Below, in pieces: positions 45,930-56,788 of a stretch of 64,000 nt of DNA. The notes beneath the pieces are model-generated. The model had not been told where the DNA came from, made no database searches, and was given only the letters and a program-made list of their open reading frames with translations. Source of the stretch: Clostridium nigeriense (GTDB lineage Bacteria; Bacillota; Clostridia; Clostridiales; Clostridiaceae); NCBI RefSeq assembly GCF_900086595.1, contig NZ_LT575472.1:396637-460636 (forward strand). Reading direction: 5' to 3'. The position numbers were made by a program, and so were the translations under genes. How positions within the stretch are numbered: position 1 is the first letter of the stretch; each line of letters begins with the position of its first letter.

Positions 45930-48314
45930 ATGCAGTATGGTGTAGATATATCAACTTATAAAAGGGTGGAAAATAGAAATAGAAAAAAAGAGTTCAGGGT
46001 TCAAGAAACTCCGATAGGAACTATAACATCCTTTATAGTAGGGTTTTTATTGAGTAGAGTAATATTATCAGCAACTATAGATATGGGGATAGCACCATTT
46101 GGAATTGCATATCTTATAGGAATAAAAAAGGAAAAGGGAAGGGATGTGCTTTTATCTTTACTGGGAACTGTAGTAGGATATTTATCAATAAATTCTACAT
46201 TGGAAGGTGCAGCAGCTTACTGTATAGCAGGGGTTTTAGTAATAATATATATGGAAATTTGCATTAAGCTAGAGGTGAAGCAAAGAGATTTTATAATCTT
46301 TTTTTTAGTTTTTTCAGTATTTATAATATATAACGCTTTAATAAATAATCAGCCTTTAGGAGTAAATTTAGTATTTTCGCTTTTAAAGGTGTTGAGCATA
46401 ATACCAATTAAATACATGATAAATTATTCTTTAAATTGCGTAGATGAACTAGAAAGCAATTATTTTTTCTCAACAGAAGAAATTATAAGTATAGGTATAT
46501 TAATTTGTTTGTTAATTGCAGGTATAGGTAATATAGATATATTTAATCTTCAAATTAGAAATATTTTAGCTGTGGCTACTATTGCTATTTTTGCATATGT
46601 AGGTGGTGCAGGGATAGGATCTTCTATAGGAGTTGCTATGGGTTTTATAATAGGAATAACTAATAATGATATTGTAGGAGCCATAACTTTATATAGCTTA
46701 TGTGGATTAGTTATTGGGGTTTTTAAGGAAACTGGAAGATTATTTTCTGGAATATCTTATTTAGTAGTTTATTTTATAATATGGATGTACTCAAACACAT
46801 TTAATATATATGGCGGAATAGAGGTTTTACTGGCTACTTTTATTTTAATATGTATTCCCAAAATGTTTTTAGAGTCAATAAGTAAAGAATTTAATCAAGA
46901 TAAGAAGGCTGAAATTGTAAATGATATACACTTAAAGGGGGTAAAAAGTGAATTTGTTGATAGATTAAATTCTATGAAGTCCATATTATCCACATTATCA
47001 TCTTCTATATTAAATTTAGGTGAAAATGATATTTTATCCTTAAATAATAAGGGAACAGCTATGGTAGAAAGTTTAGCCGATAGAGTTTGTTATAATTGTG
47101 AACTAAAACAAAGATGTTGGGATAGAAATCTTCATTCAACTTTTGAGGGATTTTCTGAACTTATAAGTAGTTATGAAAATAGTGATATATATTTACCTAA
47201 ATCTTTAGAAAAGAAATGTGTAAAAACTAGGAGTTTAATGAAAAATGCTCAAGATATAGTAAATAACTATACTGTAAATGAGGCTTTAAAAACTAGATTA
47301 ACTGAAGGTAGGAATATAATTGCTAAGCATATAAATAACATATCTAATACTATGGAGTATATGATTAGAGATTTCGAGAAGGATATATCTATTTGCACAG
47401 AGATAGACAAGATATTAAGAAAAGCTTTTAATAAAGGGAAAATTGACTATATAGATGTATTTTCTTATTTAGATAGGCGAGGCCGAATGAAAATTAAAGT
47501 AATAACAAATAACTGTGAGGGAGAAAGGTATTGTATTAAGAGTATGTTACCTATAATTAATACCTTAGTTAAAGTACCTGTCTCTATATCTTCAGAAGGC
47601 TGTAGGATAAATCCTGAAACAGGAGAGTGCTCTGTAATAATAGAAGAAACTCCTAAATACCATATGACTTCTTATGCAGCTATAAAGGCTAAGGAGGGAG
47701 AAACTTATATAGGAGATAGTTATAGTTTTTCTAAAACTAATGATGGAACTTATATAAGTATAATTAGTGATGGAATGGGGTCTGGACCTGAGGCTAGAGC
47801 AGAAAGTGGATTAGCTGTGGATTTAATTGAAAAGTTTATTGAAAGTGGATTTAGTGAAAAAACTGCTATTGATACAGTAAATTCTATAATGTCTATGAAG
47901 TTTAATGAAGATGAAAAATTTACAACTATGGATTTAAATATAGTAGATTTATATACAGGAGAGGCTGAATTTATAAAAATTGCAGGAGTTGTAAGTTTTA
48001 TTAAAAGAGGAAATGAAATTAAAGTTATTAAGTCCAATAGTTTACCTTTTGGAATATTAGATAGTGTAGATATAAATTCTGAAAAAGTTAAATTGAAGCA
48101 TGGAGATATAATAGTTTCTATTAGTGATGGAGTTTTAGATATAGATAAAAATAATATTGGAAGCTATACTTGGCTTCAAGATTATTTAGAATATGCTGAT
48201 ACTAATCCATCTGCTCTAGCTAGTGATATTCTAGAAAAAGCTATGGTTCTAAGTGGGGGAAAAGTAAAAGATGATATGACGGTTTTGGTATCTAAGTTGT
48301 ACTCAATATATTAA
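45930..48314 (+). CDS. spoIIE: Stage II sporulation protein E (PP2C phosphatase)
   Basis: The N-terminal half of this 794-residue protein has about ten membrane helices (to about residue 320). A central regulatory region with CELKQRCWDR follows. The C-terminal PP2C/SpoIIE phosphatase domain (about 595-790) has SDGMGSGPEARAES and the late acidic motif VSISDGVLD. SpoIIE dephosphorylates SpoIIAA to switch on sigma-F in the forespore. ATG 45930, preceded by GGAGGAAG, is the true start. A longer upstream reading frame lacks a ribosome binding site. Confidence 0.95.
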   Translation: MQYGVDISTYKRVENRNRKKEFRVQETPIGTITSFIVGFLLSRVILSATIDMGIAPFGIAYLIGIKKEKGRDVLLSLLGTVVGYLSINSTLEGAAAYCIAGVLVIIYMEICIKLEVKQRDFIIFFLVFSVFIIYNALINNQPLGVNLVFSLLKVLSIIPIKYMINYSLNCVDELESNYFFSTEEIISIGILICLLIAGIGNIDIFNLQIRNILAVATIAIFAYVGGAGIGSSIGVAMGFIIGITNNDIVGAITLYSLCGLVIGVFKETGRLFSGISYLVVYFIIWMYSNTFNIYGGIEVLLATFILICIPKMFLESISKEFNQDKKAEIVNDIHLKGVKSEFVDRLNSMKSILSTLSSSILNLGENDILSLNNKGTAMVESLADRVCYNCELKQRCWDRNLHSTFEGFSELISSYENSDIYLPKSLEKKCVKTRSLMKNAQDIVNNYTVNEALKTRLTEGRNIIAKHINNISNTMEYMIRDFEKDISICTEIDKILRKAFNKGKIDYIDVFSYLDRRGRMKIKVITNNCEGERYCIKSMLPIINTLVKVPVSISSEGCRINPETGECSVIIEETPKYHMTSYAAIKAKEGETYIGDSYSFSKTNDGTYISIISDGMGSGPEARAESGLAVDLIEKFIESGFSEKTAIDTVNSIMSMKFNEDEKFTTMDLNIVDLYTGEAEFIKIAGVVSFIKRGNEIKVIKSNSLPFGILDSVDINSEKVKLKHGDIIVSISDGVLDIDKNNIGSYTWLQDYLEYADTNPSALASDILEKAMVLSGGKVKDDMTVLVSKLYSIY

Positions 48315-48327
48315 TATTACTTTATTT

Positions 48328-48360
48328 AAAAGGCACTTCTGTGCCTTTTAAATATTTTTA
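48328..48360 (+). terminator. Terminator of spoIIE
   Basis: AAAAGGCAC pairs with GTGCCTTTT around a four-base TTCT loop, then A/T-rich sequence. Confidence 0.78.
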
Positions 48361-48468
48361 TTGATTATTTTAAAAATGTAAAAATTAGTTAAGAATTATA
48401 GTTTACATATATAAAGGTTAAGGTTATTATATTATATATTAAAAAAAATATACTTAAGGAGTTTTGTT

Positions 48469-49857
48469 GTGATAAACAAAGTAAGAGATTTTGTAATTGA
48501 AAATAATCTAATACAAAATGGAGATAAGGTATTGGTAGCCTTATCTGGTGGACCTGATTCTGTTTGTTTATTAAGTATTCTTTATAAACTTAAGGATTAT
48601 TTTAATATTGAAATAGGAGCAGCCCATGTAAATCATATGCTTAGAGGCGAAGAAGCTCTAAAGGATGAGGAATATGCCAGGCATATTTGTTGTGAGTTAG
48701 GAGTTGAATTTTTCTCAAGGAGTATAGATATAAAAAAGATATCAGAGTCTAAAGGAATCTCTCATGAATTGGCTGGTAGAGAAGAAAGATATAAATTTTT
48801 TGAGATTATAAGCAAGGAAAATGGTTATAATAAGATAGCTATTGCACATAACGCTAACGATCAAGCAGAAACTATACTTATGAATATGATGAGAGGCTCT
48901 GGTATAGAAGGACTTTGTGGAATTAGAAGCAAGAGAAAAGGTGGAATAATAAGACCGATACTTTGTCTATCTAGAAGTGAGATAGAAGAATATTGTAGTG
49001 AAAATAAGTTAAATCCAAGAATAGATAAAACTAATTTGGAAAATATATACAATAGAAATAAAGTAAGATTAGATATACTTCCATATATGAAAAATAACTT
49101 TAATAAAGATATAGTAGAAACAATAAATAGAATGGCAAATTTATTGCAAATAGATAATGACTTTATTGAAAAAGAGTGTAATAATAGTTATAAAAAGTAT
49201 TGCACAATTAATAAAAAAGAGCTTGTTATATCTAAGGAAGCATTTTTAATAGAAAAAGCTATATTAACTAGAATTATAAAAAAATCTTTTATAGAATTTT
49301 CAGGTAAACATAATAATTTTGAGATGAAGCATGTTTATGAGGTGATCTCATTAGCGAATAATTCTACTAATAAGAGAATAAATCTTCCTAATGGGATTAT
49401 AGCTGAGAATATATATGGTGATATATATCTTAAATTTATTAATAAGGTTAAAAGTGAAAATAAAGAAGTTATCTTAAATAAGAACCAAGTAGATAAAAGA
49501 AATATAGAATATGAAGATTACAATATAAGTTTCGATATATTAACTAATAAAAATAATATAGAATTTTCTAATAATCTATTAATAAAATATTTTGATTATG
49601 ATAAGATAAAAGAAAAGCTAATTATTAGAAAAAGAAAAAATGGGGATAAGATGGTTCCTCTTGGAATGAATGGTACTAAAAAAATAAAGGATATTTTTAT
49701 GGATTTAAAAATACCAGTTGAACAAAGGGATAATGTTCCTATTTTGTGTTTCGATAATGAAATAGCTTGGTTAGTAGAGCATAAGGTTTCAGATAGGTTT
49801 AAAGTAACCAGAGAAACTAAAAATATTATAAAAATTACTTTTGCTAGAAAGGAATAG
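48469..49857 (+). CDS. tilS: tRNA(Ile)-lysidine synthetase
   Basis: This protein of 462 residues is an N-type ATP pyrophosphatase with the PP-loop LVALSGGPDSVCLL (about residues 22-35) and the conserved IAHNANDQAETILMN. The C-terminal substrate-binding domain carries the RKRKNGDKMVPLGMNGTKKI stretch in two parts. It modifies C34 of tRNA-Ile2 so that AUA is read as Ile. The start is GTG 48469, with AAGGAG seven bases upstream. hpt begins four bases after its stop. Confidence 0.95.
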   Translation: MINKVRDFVIENNLIQNGDKVLVALSGGPDSVCLLSILYKLKDYFNIEIGAAHVNHMLRGEEALKDEEYARHICCELGVEFFSRSIDIKKISESKGISHELAGREERYKFFEIISKENGYNKIAIAHNANDQAETILMNMMRGSGIEGLCGIRSKRKGGIIRPILCLSRSEIEEYCSENKLNPRIDKTNLENIYNRNKVRLDILPYMKNNFNKDIVETINRMANLLQIDNDFIEKECNNSYKKYCTINKKELVISKEAFLIEKAILTRIIKKSFIEFSGKHNNFEMKHVYEVISLANNSTNKRINLPNGIIAENIYGDIYLKFINKVKSENKEVILNKNQVDKRNIEYEDYNISFDILTNKNNIEFSNNLLIKYFDYDKIKEKLIIRKRKNGDKMVPLGMNGTKKIKDIFMDLKIPVEQRDNVPILCFDNEIAWLVEHKVSDRFKVTRETKNIIKITFARKE

Positions 49858-49861
49858 GAAT

Positions 49862-50401
49862 ATGATAAAGGACATAAAGAAGGTATTACTTACAGAAGAA
49901 CAAATTTTAGAGAGGGTTAGAGAAATTGGGAAAAGTATAAGTAAGGATTATGAAGGTAAAGATTTACTTGTAGTAGGAATTTTAAAAGGATCAGTTTTGT
50001 TTGCATCTGACCTAATCAAAAATATTACTATACCATGTGAAATAGACTTTATGGCTGTATCTAGTTATGGAAGCTCAACTGAAACATCAGGAGTAGTTAG
50101 AATATTAAAAGATTTAGATCATAGCATTGAAGGAAAAGACATAATAATAGTAGAAGATATAATAGATAGTGGTGTAACTTTAGATTACTTATTAAAATAC
50201 TTAAAAGCTAGAAAAGCAAATAGTATAGAGATAGTAACTTTACTAACTAAGCCAGCTAGAAGAAAAGTGGATATAGAAGTAAAATATTGTGGTTTTGAAG
50301 TTCCAGATGAGTTTTTAGTTGGTTATGGATTAGATTTTGCAGAAAAATATAGAAATTTACCTTATGTAGGTATATTAAAAGAAGAAGTATATAAAAAATA
50401 A
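49862..50401 (+). CDS. hpt: Hypoxanthine phosphoribosyltransferase
   Basis: This 179-residue PRTase salvages hypoxanthine and guanine with PRPP. It has the PRPP motif IIIVEDIIDSGVTLDYL, the flexible loop MAVSSYGSSTETSG, and the C-terminal YGLDFAEKYRNLPYVG. ATG 49862 is the true start. A longer frame would overlap tilS. The tilS-hpt-ftsH order is conserved in Firmicutes and indicates one operon. Confidence 0.95.
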   Translation: MIKDIKKVLLTEEQILERVREIGKSISKDYEGKDLLVVGILKGSVLFASDLIKNITIPCEIDFMAVSSYGSSTETSGVVRILKDLDHSIEGKDIIIVEDIIDSGVTLDYLLKYLKARKANSIEIVTLLTKPARRKVDIEVKYCGFEVPDEFLVGYGLDFAEKYRNLPYVGILKEEVYKK

Positions 50402-50459
50402 TATGAAATATATTATAAAAGTGCAATATAATAAAAACTAGAAGAAAGGGGGGCCTTGA

Positions 50460-52262
50460 ATGAAAAAATATTCAAGTGCAACAATATGGATATTTGTAAT
50501 TTTGATATTGTTCTTCTCTGCAACATTCTTGTGGAATAGTGGAAAAATGGCAGATGAGATATCATATAGTGATTTTCAACAAAAATGGGTAAGCGATGAG
50601 ATAGAAAGTATTGTAGTTCATCCTGATAAAATGCTTATATCAGGAAAGACAAGAGCAAACAAACAATTTAATACATATGCTCCAAGTGAAATGGTGCAAA
50701 TGTTAATGGCTCAAAACCCAAAAGATGATATAAAAGTAGATTTTAAGCAACCTTCAAATAGTAGTCTTTGGATAAGTTTAATACCTACATTAATGATAAT
50801 GGTGTTAGTGTTTGTATTCTTCTTTATGATGACTCAACAATCCCAAGGTGGAGGTAGTGGAAGAGGTGTAATGAACTTTGGAAAGAGCAGAGCAAAGATA
50901 ATGCCTCCAGATGCTAAAAGAGTTACCTTTGACGATGTTGCTGGTGCTGATGAAGAAAAACAAGAATTAGAAGAAATAGTAGATTTCTTAAAGCAACCTT
51001 CAAAGTACACTGAAATGGGAGCTAGAATTCCTAAAGGTGTATTATTGGTTGGACCTCCAGGAACAGGTAAGACATTACTTGCAAAAGCTATAGCAGGAGA
51101 AGCTGGTGTTCCGTTTTATAGTATATCTGGTTCAGATTTTGTTGAAATGTTTGTTGGTGTAGGTGCATCAAGAGTTAGAGATTTATTTGAACAAGCTAAA
51201 AAGAGCGCACCATCACTTGTGTTTATAGATGAAATAGATGCGGTTGGTAGACAAAGAGGCGCAGGTCTTGGCGGTGGCCATGATGAAAGAGAACAAACTT
51301 TAAATCAATTATTGGTTGAAATGGATGGTTTTGGAGCTAATGAAGGTATTATAATGATTGCGGCAACAAATCGACCAGATATTTTAGACCCAGCTTTATT
51401 AAGACCTGGTAGATTCGATAGACAAATAGTTGTTGGGGCTCCAGATGTTAAAGGAAGAGAAGAAGTGTTAAAGGTTCATACTAAAAAGAAGCCTTTAGCT
51501 GAAGATGTGGACTTAAAAGTTTTAGCTAAGAGAACTCCAGGATTTAGTGGAGCGGATTTAGAAAACTTAGCTAATGAAGCTGCTTTATTAGCAGTTAGAA
51601 GAAATGAAAAATTAATTGGAATGGTAGAGTTTGAAGAAGCTATAACAAGAGTAATAGCTGGACCAGAAAAGAAGAGTAGAGCTATTAATGAATATGATAG
51701 AAAGCTTACAGCTTATCATGAGGCAGGTCATGCAGTAGTTATGAATCTTTTAGAACATGCAGATCCAGTTCATGAAATAAGTATAATACCAAGAGGTATG
51801 GCAGGTGGATATACTATGCATCTACCAACTGAAGATAGATCTTATACTTCAAAAGAAAAATTAAAAGATGACATGGTAGGATTATTAGGTGGTAGAGTAG
51901 CAGAAAAGCTAATATTATCAGATATTTCTACAGGAGCTAAAAATGATATAGATAGAGCTAGTGCTATAGCAAGAGCTATGGTAATGGAATATGGTATGAG
52001 CGAAAAGCTTGGAACTATATCCTATGGAGGAGATAACAATGAAGTGTTCTTAGGAAGAAACCTAGGACATGGAAGAAACTTTAGTGAAGAAGTTGCAGCA
52101 GAAATAGATAAGGAAGTTAAGAGATTTATAGATGAAGCTTATGAAAGAGCAAAAACATTACTAGGTGAAAATATAAACAAACTTCATGCTGTAGCAGCTA
52201 CTTTATTAGAAAAAGAAAAAATTGATGGAGAAGAATTCGTAAGAATCTTCAATGAAAACTAA
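50460..52262 (+). CDS. ftsH: ATP-dependent zinc metalloprotease FtsH
   Basis: This 600-residue membrane protease has two N-terminal transmembrane helices (about 7-24 and 103-125). Its AAA domain has Walker A GPPGTGKT (Gly198 on), Walker [11 protein letters not shown] and [21 protein letters not shown]. The M41 peptidase domain has zinc motif HEAGH (His420-His424). It degrades misfolded membrane proteins and short-lived regulators. GGGGGG-type ribosome binding sequence precedes the ATG. It ends in a strong terminator. Confidence 0.97.
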   Translation: MKKYSSATIWIFVILILFFSATFLWNSGKMADEISYSDFQQKWVSDEIESIVVHPDKMLISGKTRANKQFNTYAPSEMVQMLMAQNPKDDIKVDFKQPSNSSLWISLIPTLMIMVLVFVFFFMMTQQSQGGGSGRGVMNFGKSRAKIMPPDAKRVTFDDVAGADEEKQELEEIVDFLKQPSKYTEMGARIPKGVLLVGPPGTGKTLLAKAIAGEAGVPFYSISGSDFVEMFVGVGASRVRDLFEQAKKSAPSLVFIDEIDAVGRQRGAGLGGGHDEREQTLNQLLVEMDGFGANEGIIMIAATNRPDILDPALLRPGRFDRQIVVGAPDVKGREEVLKVHTKKKPLAEDVDLKVLAKRTPGFSGADLENLANEAALLAVRRNEKLIGMVEFEEAITRVIAGPEKKSRAINEYDRKLTAYHEAGHAVVMNLLEHADPVHEISIIPRGMAGGYTMHLPTEDRSYTSKEKLKDDMVGLLGGRVAEKLILSDISTGAKNDIDRASAIARAMVMEYGMSEKLGTISYGGDNNEVFLGRNLGHGRNFSEEVAAEIDKEVKRFIDEAYERAKTLLGENINKLHAVAATLLEKEKIDGEEFVRIFNEN

Positions 52263-52270
52263 AATATCTT

Positions 52271-52302
52271 AAGGGATAGTCGTAAGACTATCCCTTATTT
52301 TA
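52271..52302 (+). terminator. Terminator of tilS-hpt-ftsH
   Basis: AAGGGATAGTC pairs exactly with GACTATCCCTT around a four-base loop, followed by ATTTT. Confidence 0.88.
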
Positions 52303-52423
52303 CAAAATACGAAAAATACATAAAAAGAAACTTTGAAATATTGATATTTAAAGATTAAATACGAATTATAAAAGTTTATTATGTAAAAATATTCGAATTT
52401 ATATTTTATGAAAGAAATATAAG

Positions 52424-52432
52424 TGATATAAT
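52424..52432 (+). promoter_or_regulatory. Extended -10 promoter of fhs
   Basis: TGATATAAT is a full extended -10 element 50 bases before the fhs start. The -35 region is poor, as is common for extended -10 promoters. Confidence 0.5.
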
Positions 52433-52482
52433 TTATGTAAATAATAAGAATAAAATAAAATTTTAATTAGGGGTGTGTTAAT

Positions 52483-54153
52483 ATGAAGAGTGATATACAA
52501 ATAGCTCAAGAAGCTAAGATGGAACCTATAATAAAAATTGCAGAAAGATTGAATTTAATTGAAGATGACATAGAACAGTATGGGAAGTATAAATGTAAAT
52601 TATCATTAGATATATTGGAAAAGAATAAGAATAAGAAAAATGGAAAACTAGTACTTGTAACTGCAATTAATCCAACACCAGCAGGAGAAGGGAAATCAAC
52701 AGTTACGGTGGGTTTAGGTCAAGCGCTTTGTAAAATGGGGAAAAATGCTGTTATAGCATTAAGAGAACCTTCACTAGGGCCTGTATTTGGTATAAAGGGA
52801 GGTGCTGCTGGAGGTGGATATGCTCAAGTAGTTCCAATGGAGGATATAAATTTACATTTTACAGGGGATATGCATGCTATAACTAGTGCTAATAATTTAT
52901 TAGCAGCAGCTATAGATAATCATATACACCAAGGGAATGATTTAAAAATTGATTCAAGAAGAATTTTGTTCAAAAGAGTAATTGATATGAATGATAGGGC
53001 TTTAAGAAATATAGTTGTTGGGCTTGGAGGAAAGTTAAATGGATTCTTAAGGGAAGACAGATTTATGATAACTGTTGCTTCGGAGATTATGGCTATATTA
53101 TGTTTATCAAATAACTTATCTGAACTTAAGGAAAGAATGGGAAATATATTAATTGCCTATGATTTAGATGGAAATCCAGTATATGCAAAGCAATTAGATA
53201 TTCAAGGTGCTATGGCATTGCTTATGAAGGATGCTATAAAGCCTAATTTAGTTCAAACTTTAGAAAATACTCCTGCAATAATTCATGGTGGGCCTTTTGC
53301 TAATATAGCTCATGGATGTAACTCTATAATTGCTACTAAGATGGCTTTAAAATTAGGTGATATAGTTGTTACAGAAGCTGGATTTGGAGCTGATTTAGGT
53401 GCAGAAAAATTCCTAGATATAAAGTGTAGATATGGTGAATTAGAACCAAATTGTGTAGTTATTGTAGCAACTGTTAGAGCATTAAAGAATCACGGTGGTG
53501 TTACTAAGGAGATGTTAAGTGAACCTAATGTAGAAGCTTTATCTAGGGGAATAGAAAATTTAGAAAAACAAATAGAAAATATTAAAAAGTATAATGTGCC
53601 AGTAGTTGTTGCTATTAATAAGTTTGTTAGTGATAGTGATGAAGAAGTTAACTTTATTAAAACTTATTGTGATAATTTAGGCGTTAAAGTAGCTTTGTCT
53701 GATGTATGGGCTAAAGGGGGAGATGGTGGAATTGAATTAGGTGAAGCAGTTTGTGAAACACTTGAAAATGAAAATTCCAATTTTAAACCTATTTATGAAA
53801 TAGAAGCTAGTATTGAAGAGAAAATAAATACTATAGCAACAGAAATTTATGGAGCAAAAGGCGTTGTATTTACTCCTAATGTTAAAAAGCAAATTGAAGA
53901 ACTAGAAAGATTTAATTTGGATAAATTACCAATTTGTATGGCTAAGACTCAATACTCTCTTTCAGATAATCCTTCATTAAAGGGAAGACCGAGAGAGTTT
54001 GAAATAACAGTAAGAGAATTAAGGATATCTAATGGAGCAGGATTTATAGTTGCATTAAATGGAGATATAATGACAATGCCTGGATTGCCAAAAGTACCAG
54101 CTGCAAATAAAATGGATATTTTAGATAATGGAGAAATAGTTGGTTTATTTTAA
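52483..54153 (+). CDS. fhs: Formate--tetrahydrofolate ligase
   Basis: This 556-residue enzyme forms 10-formyl-THF from formate, THF and ATP, central to one-carbon supply and the acetogenic or purinolytic pathways of clostridia. The P-loop-like [18 protein letters not shown] (about residue 66) and [21 protein letters not shown] (in two parts) are present. GGGGTG precedes the ATG. It has its own promoter and terminator and stands between ftsH and coaX. Confidence 0.97.
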   Translation: MKSDIQIAQEAKMEPIIKIAERLNLIEDDIEQYGKYKCKLSLDILEKNKNKKNGKLVLVTAINPTPAGEGKSTVTVGLGQALCKMGKNAVIALREPSLGPVFGIKGGAAGGGYAQVVPMEDINLHFTGDMHAITSANNLLAAAIDNHIHQGNDLKIDSRRILFKRVIDMNDRALRNIVVGLGGKLNGFLREDRFMITVASEIMAILCLSNNLSELKERMGNILIAYDLDGNPVYAKQLDIQGAMALLMKDAIKPNLVQTLENTPAIIHGGPFANIAHGCNSIIATKMALKLGDIVVTEAGFGADLGAEKFLDIKCRYGELEPNCVVIVATVRALKNHGGVTKEMLSEPNVEALSRGIENLEKQIENIKKYNVPVVVAINKFVSDSDEEVNFIKTYCDNLGVKVALSDVWAKGGDGGIELGEAVCETLENENSNFKPIYEIEASIEEKINTIATEIYGAKGVVFTPNVKKQIEELERFNLDKLPICMAKTQYSLSDNPSLKGRPREFEITVRELRISNGAGFIVALNGDIMTMPGLPKVPAANKMDILDNGEIVGLF

Positions 54154-54172
54154 AGTATTGAATTTACAACAC

Positions 54173-54200
54173 TTGACAAATAATTTGTAATTGTTAAAAT
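54173..54200 (+). promoter_or_regulatory. Candidate sigma-A promoter upstream of coaX
   Basis: TTGACA and TAAAAT are 16 bases apart, between fhs and coaX. They lie upstream of a terminator hairpin, so any transcript would pass through it before coaX. Confidence 0.45.
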
Positions 54201-54241
54201 TAAAGTGTTAAATTTGTTGAGATTATATTTATTTAAATAAG

Positions 54242-54265
54242 GCAGCTTTCAAAGCTGCTTTTAAT
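54242..54265 (+). terminator. Terminator-like hairpin between fhs and coaX
   Basis: GCAGCTTT pairs with AAAGCTGC with a minimal loop and TTTT after it. It can end fhs transcripts or act as an attenuator for coaX. Confidence 0.65.
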
Positions 54266-54285
54266 TGTATTAAGGTGGTGCTTGT

Positions 54286-55065
54286 ATGATACTAGTAGTG
54301 GACGTTGGTAATACAAATATAGTTTTAGGAATATATAAGGATTCAGAAAATATTGCAGGATGGAGAATTTCAACAGATGCTAAAAAAACATCGGATGAAT
54401 ATTCAATTCAATTTATGCAACTTTTTACACAAAGCGGATTAAACCCTAAGGATGTTAAGGGAATAATTATTTCATCAGTAGTTCCTAATATAATGCATTC
54501 TTTAGAGCATATGATAAAAAAGAGCTTTGGAATTAATCCTATAATTGTAGGACCAGGTGTTAAAACTGGAATTAATATTAAATATGATAATCCTAAAGAG
54601 GTTGGTGCAGATAGAATTGTAAATGCTGTGGCTGCCCATGATAAATATAAAAAGGATCTTATAATAATAGATTTTGGTACAGCAACTACATTTTGTTCTT
54701 TAACTAGAGAAGCAAATTATTTAGGAGGATGTATAACTCCAGGAATTAAAATAGCATCTGATGCCTTATTTGATAGAGCTGCAAAGCTACCTAGGGTAGA
54801 ACTTGAAACACCAAATAGTATTATATGTAAAAACACCATTTCTAGTATGCAAGCAGGAATAATATATGGCTACATAGGACAGGTGGAATATATCGTTAAA
54901 AAAATGAAAAAAGAAATGAAAGATCTTGGTTGTGATAAACCTTTAGTTGTAGCAACAGGTGGATTAGCTAATTTAATAGCTAAAGAAACTAATGCTATAG
55001 ATAAGGTGGATCCTAGTTTAACATTAGAGGGGTTAAGAATAATATACGAAAAAAATAAGGAGTAG
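54286..55065 (+). CDS. coaX: Type III pantothenate kinase
   Basis: This 259-residue protein phosphorylates pantothenate, the first step of CoA synthesis. It belongs to the actin-like CoaX family, with the phosphate-binding start [17 protein letters not shown], the [12 protein letters not shown] stretch and [17 protein letters not shown] precedes the ATG. dusB starts six bases after its stop, so they form an operon, as in many Firmicutes. Confidence 0.95.
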   Translation: MILVVDVGNTNIVLGIYKDSENIAGWRISTDAKKTSDEYSIQFMQLFTQSGLNPKDVKGIIISSVVPNIMHSLEHMIKKSFGINPIIVGPGVKTGINIKYDNPKEVGADRIVNAVAAHDKYKKDLIIIDFGTATTFCSLTREANYLGGCITPGIKIASDALFDRAAKLPRVELETPNSIICKNTISSMQAGIIYGYIGQVEYIVKKMKKEMKDLGCDKPLVVATGGLANLIAKETNAIDKVDPSLTLEGLRIIYEKNKE

Positions 55066-55071
55066 TATAAT

Positions 55072-56061
55072 ATGAAGATTAGAGACCTAGAATTTGAAAA
55101 TAATGTTTTTCTAGCACCTATGGCAGGGGTAACAGACATATCTTTTAGAGGTCTATGTAAGGAAATGGGATGCGGATTAGTATATACTGAAATGGTAAGT
55201 GCAAAGGCATTATACTATGGAAATGAAAATACTAAATCTCTTCTTAGAATAGCAGAAGAAGAAAGCCCAGTTGCTGTTCAGATATTTGGGAATAACCCAA
55301 ATATAATGGCAGAGGTTGTTCAAAGACACTTTAATGAAAGAAAAGATGTTTGTTTAATAGATATAAATATGGGATGCCCTGTAAATAAGATAACTAAAAA
55401 TGGAGAAGGATCAGCCCTTTTAAAGCATCCAGAGTTAGCAGCTAATATAGTAAGAGAAATAAAAAAGGTATCTACAAAACCTGTTACAGTTAAATTTAGA
55501 AAGGGTTTTGATGAAGGAAGTATAAATGCTGTTGAATTTGCTAAAATTCTTGAAGATGCTGGAGTTGATGCTTTGGCTATACATGGAAGAACCAAGGAAC
55601 AAATGTATGAAGGTAAGGCAGATTGGGATATAATAGGGAAAGTAAAAGAAGCTGTATCTATTCCTGTAATAGGGAATGGAGATGTTTTTACTCCAGAAGA
55701 TGCCTTGAAATTAACCCAAAGAACTAATTGTGATGGCATAATGGTAGCAAGGGGGAGTATGGGAAATCCCTGGATATTTAAGCAGATAGAAAACAAATTA
55801 AAAGGATTAGAACAAGAAGAAATAACTTATTCGGATAAAATTAATATGTGCATTAGGCATTATGAATTAGCAATTAAATATGATGGCGAAAGAAAAGCTG
55901 TAAGGGAAATGAGAAAGCATGCTTCTTGGTATTTAAAAGGAATACCTAAGAGTAATGATATAAGAGCTGAGATTAATGCTATTGATGAAAGTAAGGAAGT
56001 AATAGAAGTTTTAAATAATTACAGAGAAGAGCTAGTGAAGAATGGCATAAATAATGATTGA
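55072..56061 (+). CDS. dusB: tRNA-dihydrouridine synthase
   Basis: This 329-residue flavoprotein reduces uridines in tRNA. The family marks are [13 protein letters not shown], the catalytic cysteine in [16 protein letters not shown], and the FMN-binding [17 protein letters not shown] and [11 protein letters not shown]. The C-terminal helical domain is present to the end. It is coupled to coaX upstream. The dusB-greA-lysS neighbourhood is conserved. Confidence 0.94.
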   Translation: MKIRDLEFENNVFLAPMAGVTDISFRGLCKEMGCGLVYTEMVSAKALYYGNENTKSLLRIAEEESPVAVQIFGNNPNIMAEVVQRHFNERKDVCLIDINMGCPVNKITKNGEGSALLKHPELAANIVREIKKVSTKPVTVKFRKGFDEGSINAVEFAKILEDAGVDALAIHGRTKEQMYEGKADWDIIGKVKEAVSIPVIGNGDVFTPEDALKLTQRTNCDGIMVARGSMGNPWIFKQIENKLKGLEQEEITYSDKINMCIRHYELAIKYDGERKAVREMRKHASWYLKGIPKSNDIRAEINAIDESKEVIEVLNNYREELVKNGINND

Positions 56062-56186
56062 AATTTATAGAAACTTGAATATAAAAAGCTTTTATGAATA
56101 AATATATAAAAAATAAGAATAATATATATCTGTTAATTAAAATAACAATAAACTCTATTTTAGAGAATACTTGTATTTTAGATTAG

Positions 56187-56215
56187 TTGACAGATATTAT
56201 TTGCTGATTTATAAT
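56187..56215 (+). promoter_or_regulatory. Strong sigma-A promoter of greA-lysS
   Basis: TTGACA and TATAAT, both perfect, are separated by 17 bases about 78 bases upstream of greA. Confidence 0.85.
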
Positions 56216-56292
56216 GTTTTAAATGATTTTGACAATAATAAATCTATTGTTAGTTTTTTTGAATAAAGTAGAAATTTGAAGGGGAGAAAATC

Positions 56293-56775
56293 ATGAGTGA
56301 AACTAAAAAATTCGTAATGACATACGAGGGTGTTAAAAAATTAGAAGAAGAATTAGAATTCTTAAAAACTGTAAAAAGAAAAGAAATAACTGAAAAAATA
56401 AAAGTTGCTTTAGGATATGGAGATTTAAGTGAGAATTCAGAGTATGATGAAGCTAAAAATGAACAAGCATTTACAGAAGGAAGAATCATACAATTAGAAA
56501 ATATGCTTAAAAATGCTGCTGTTGTAGATGAATCAGAAATACCTACTGATAAAGTAGCTGTTGGAACTATAGTAAAAGTAAAAGATTATGAATTTGATGA
56601 AGAAGTTGAGTATTCAATAGTAGGTTCAGCGGAAGCGGATCCTATGAACTTTAAAATATCAAATGAATCACCAGTGGGAGCAGGTTTATTAGGTAAAAAG
56701 GTTGGAGAGATAATAGAGGTTTCAGTACCAGGTGGAGTTAACAAGTTTGAAATTTTAGGAATAAGAAGAGAGTAA
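56293..56775 (+). CDS. greA: Transcription elongation factor GreA
   Basis: This 160-residue factor rescues backtracked RNA polymerase. It has an N-terminal coiled coil with the two acidic tip residues in the [14 protein letters not shown] region and a C-terminal globular domain with [24 protein letters not shown] precedes the ATG. lysS starts 13 bases after the stop, so both share one transcript. Confidence 0.95.
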   Translation: MSETKKFVMTYEGVKKLEEELEFLKTVKRKEITEKIKVALGYGDLSENSEYDEAKNEQAFTEGRIIQLENMLKNAAVVDESEIPTDKVAVGTIVKVKDYEFDEEVEYSIVGSAEADPMNFKISNESPVGAGLLGKKVGEIIEVSVPGGVNKFEILGIRRE

Positions 56776-56788
56776 CGGAGGGATATCA

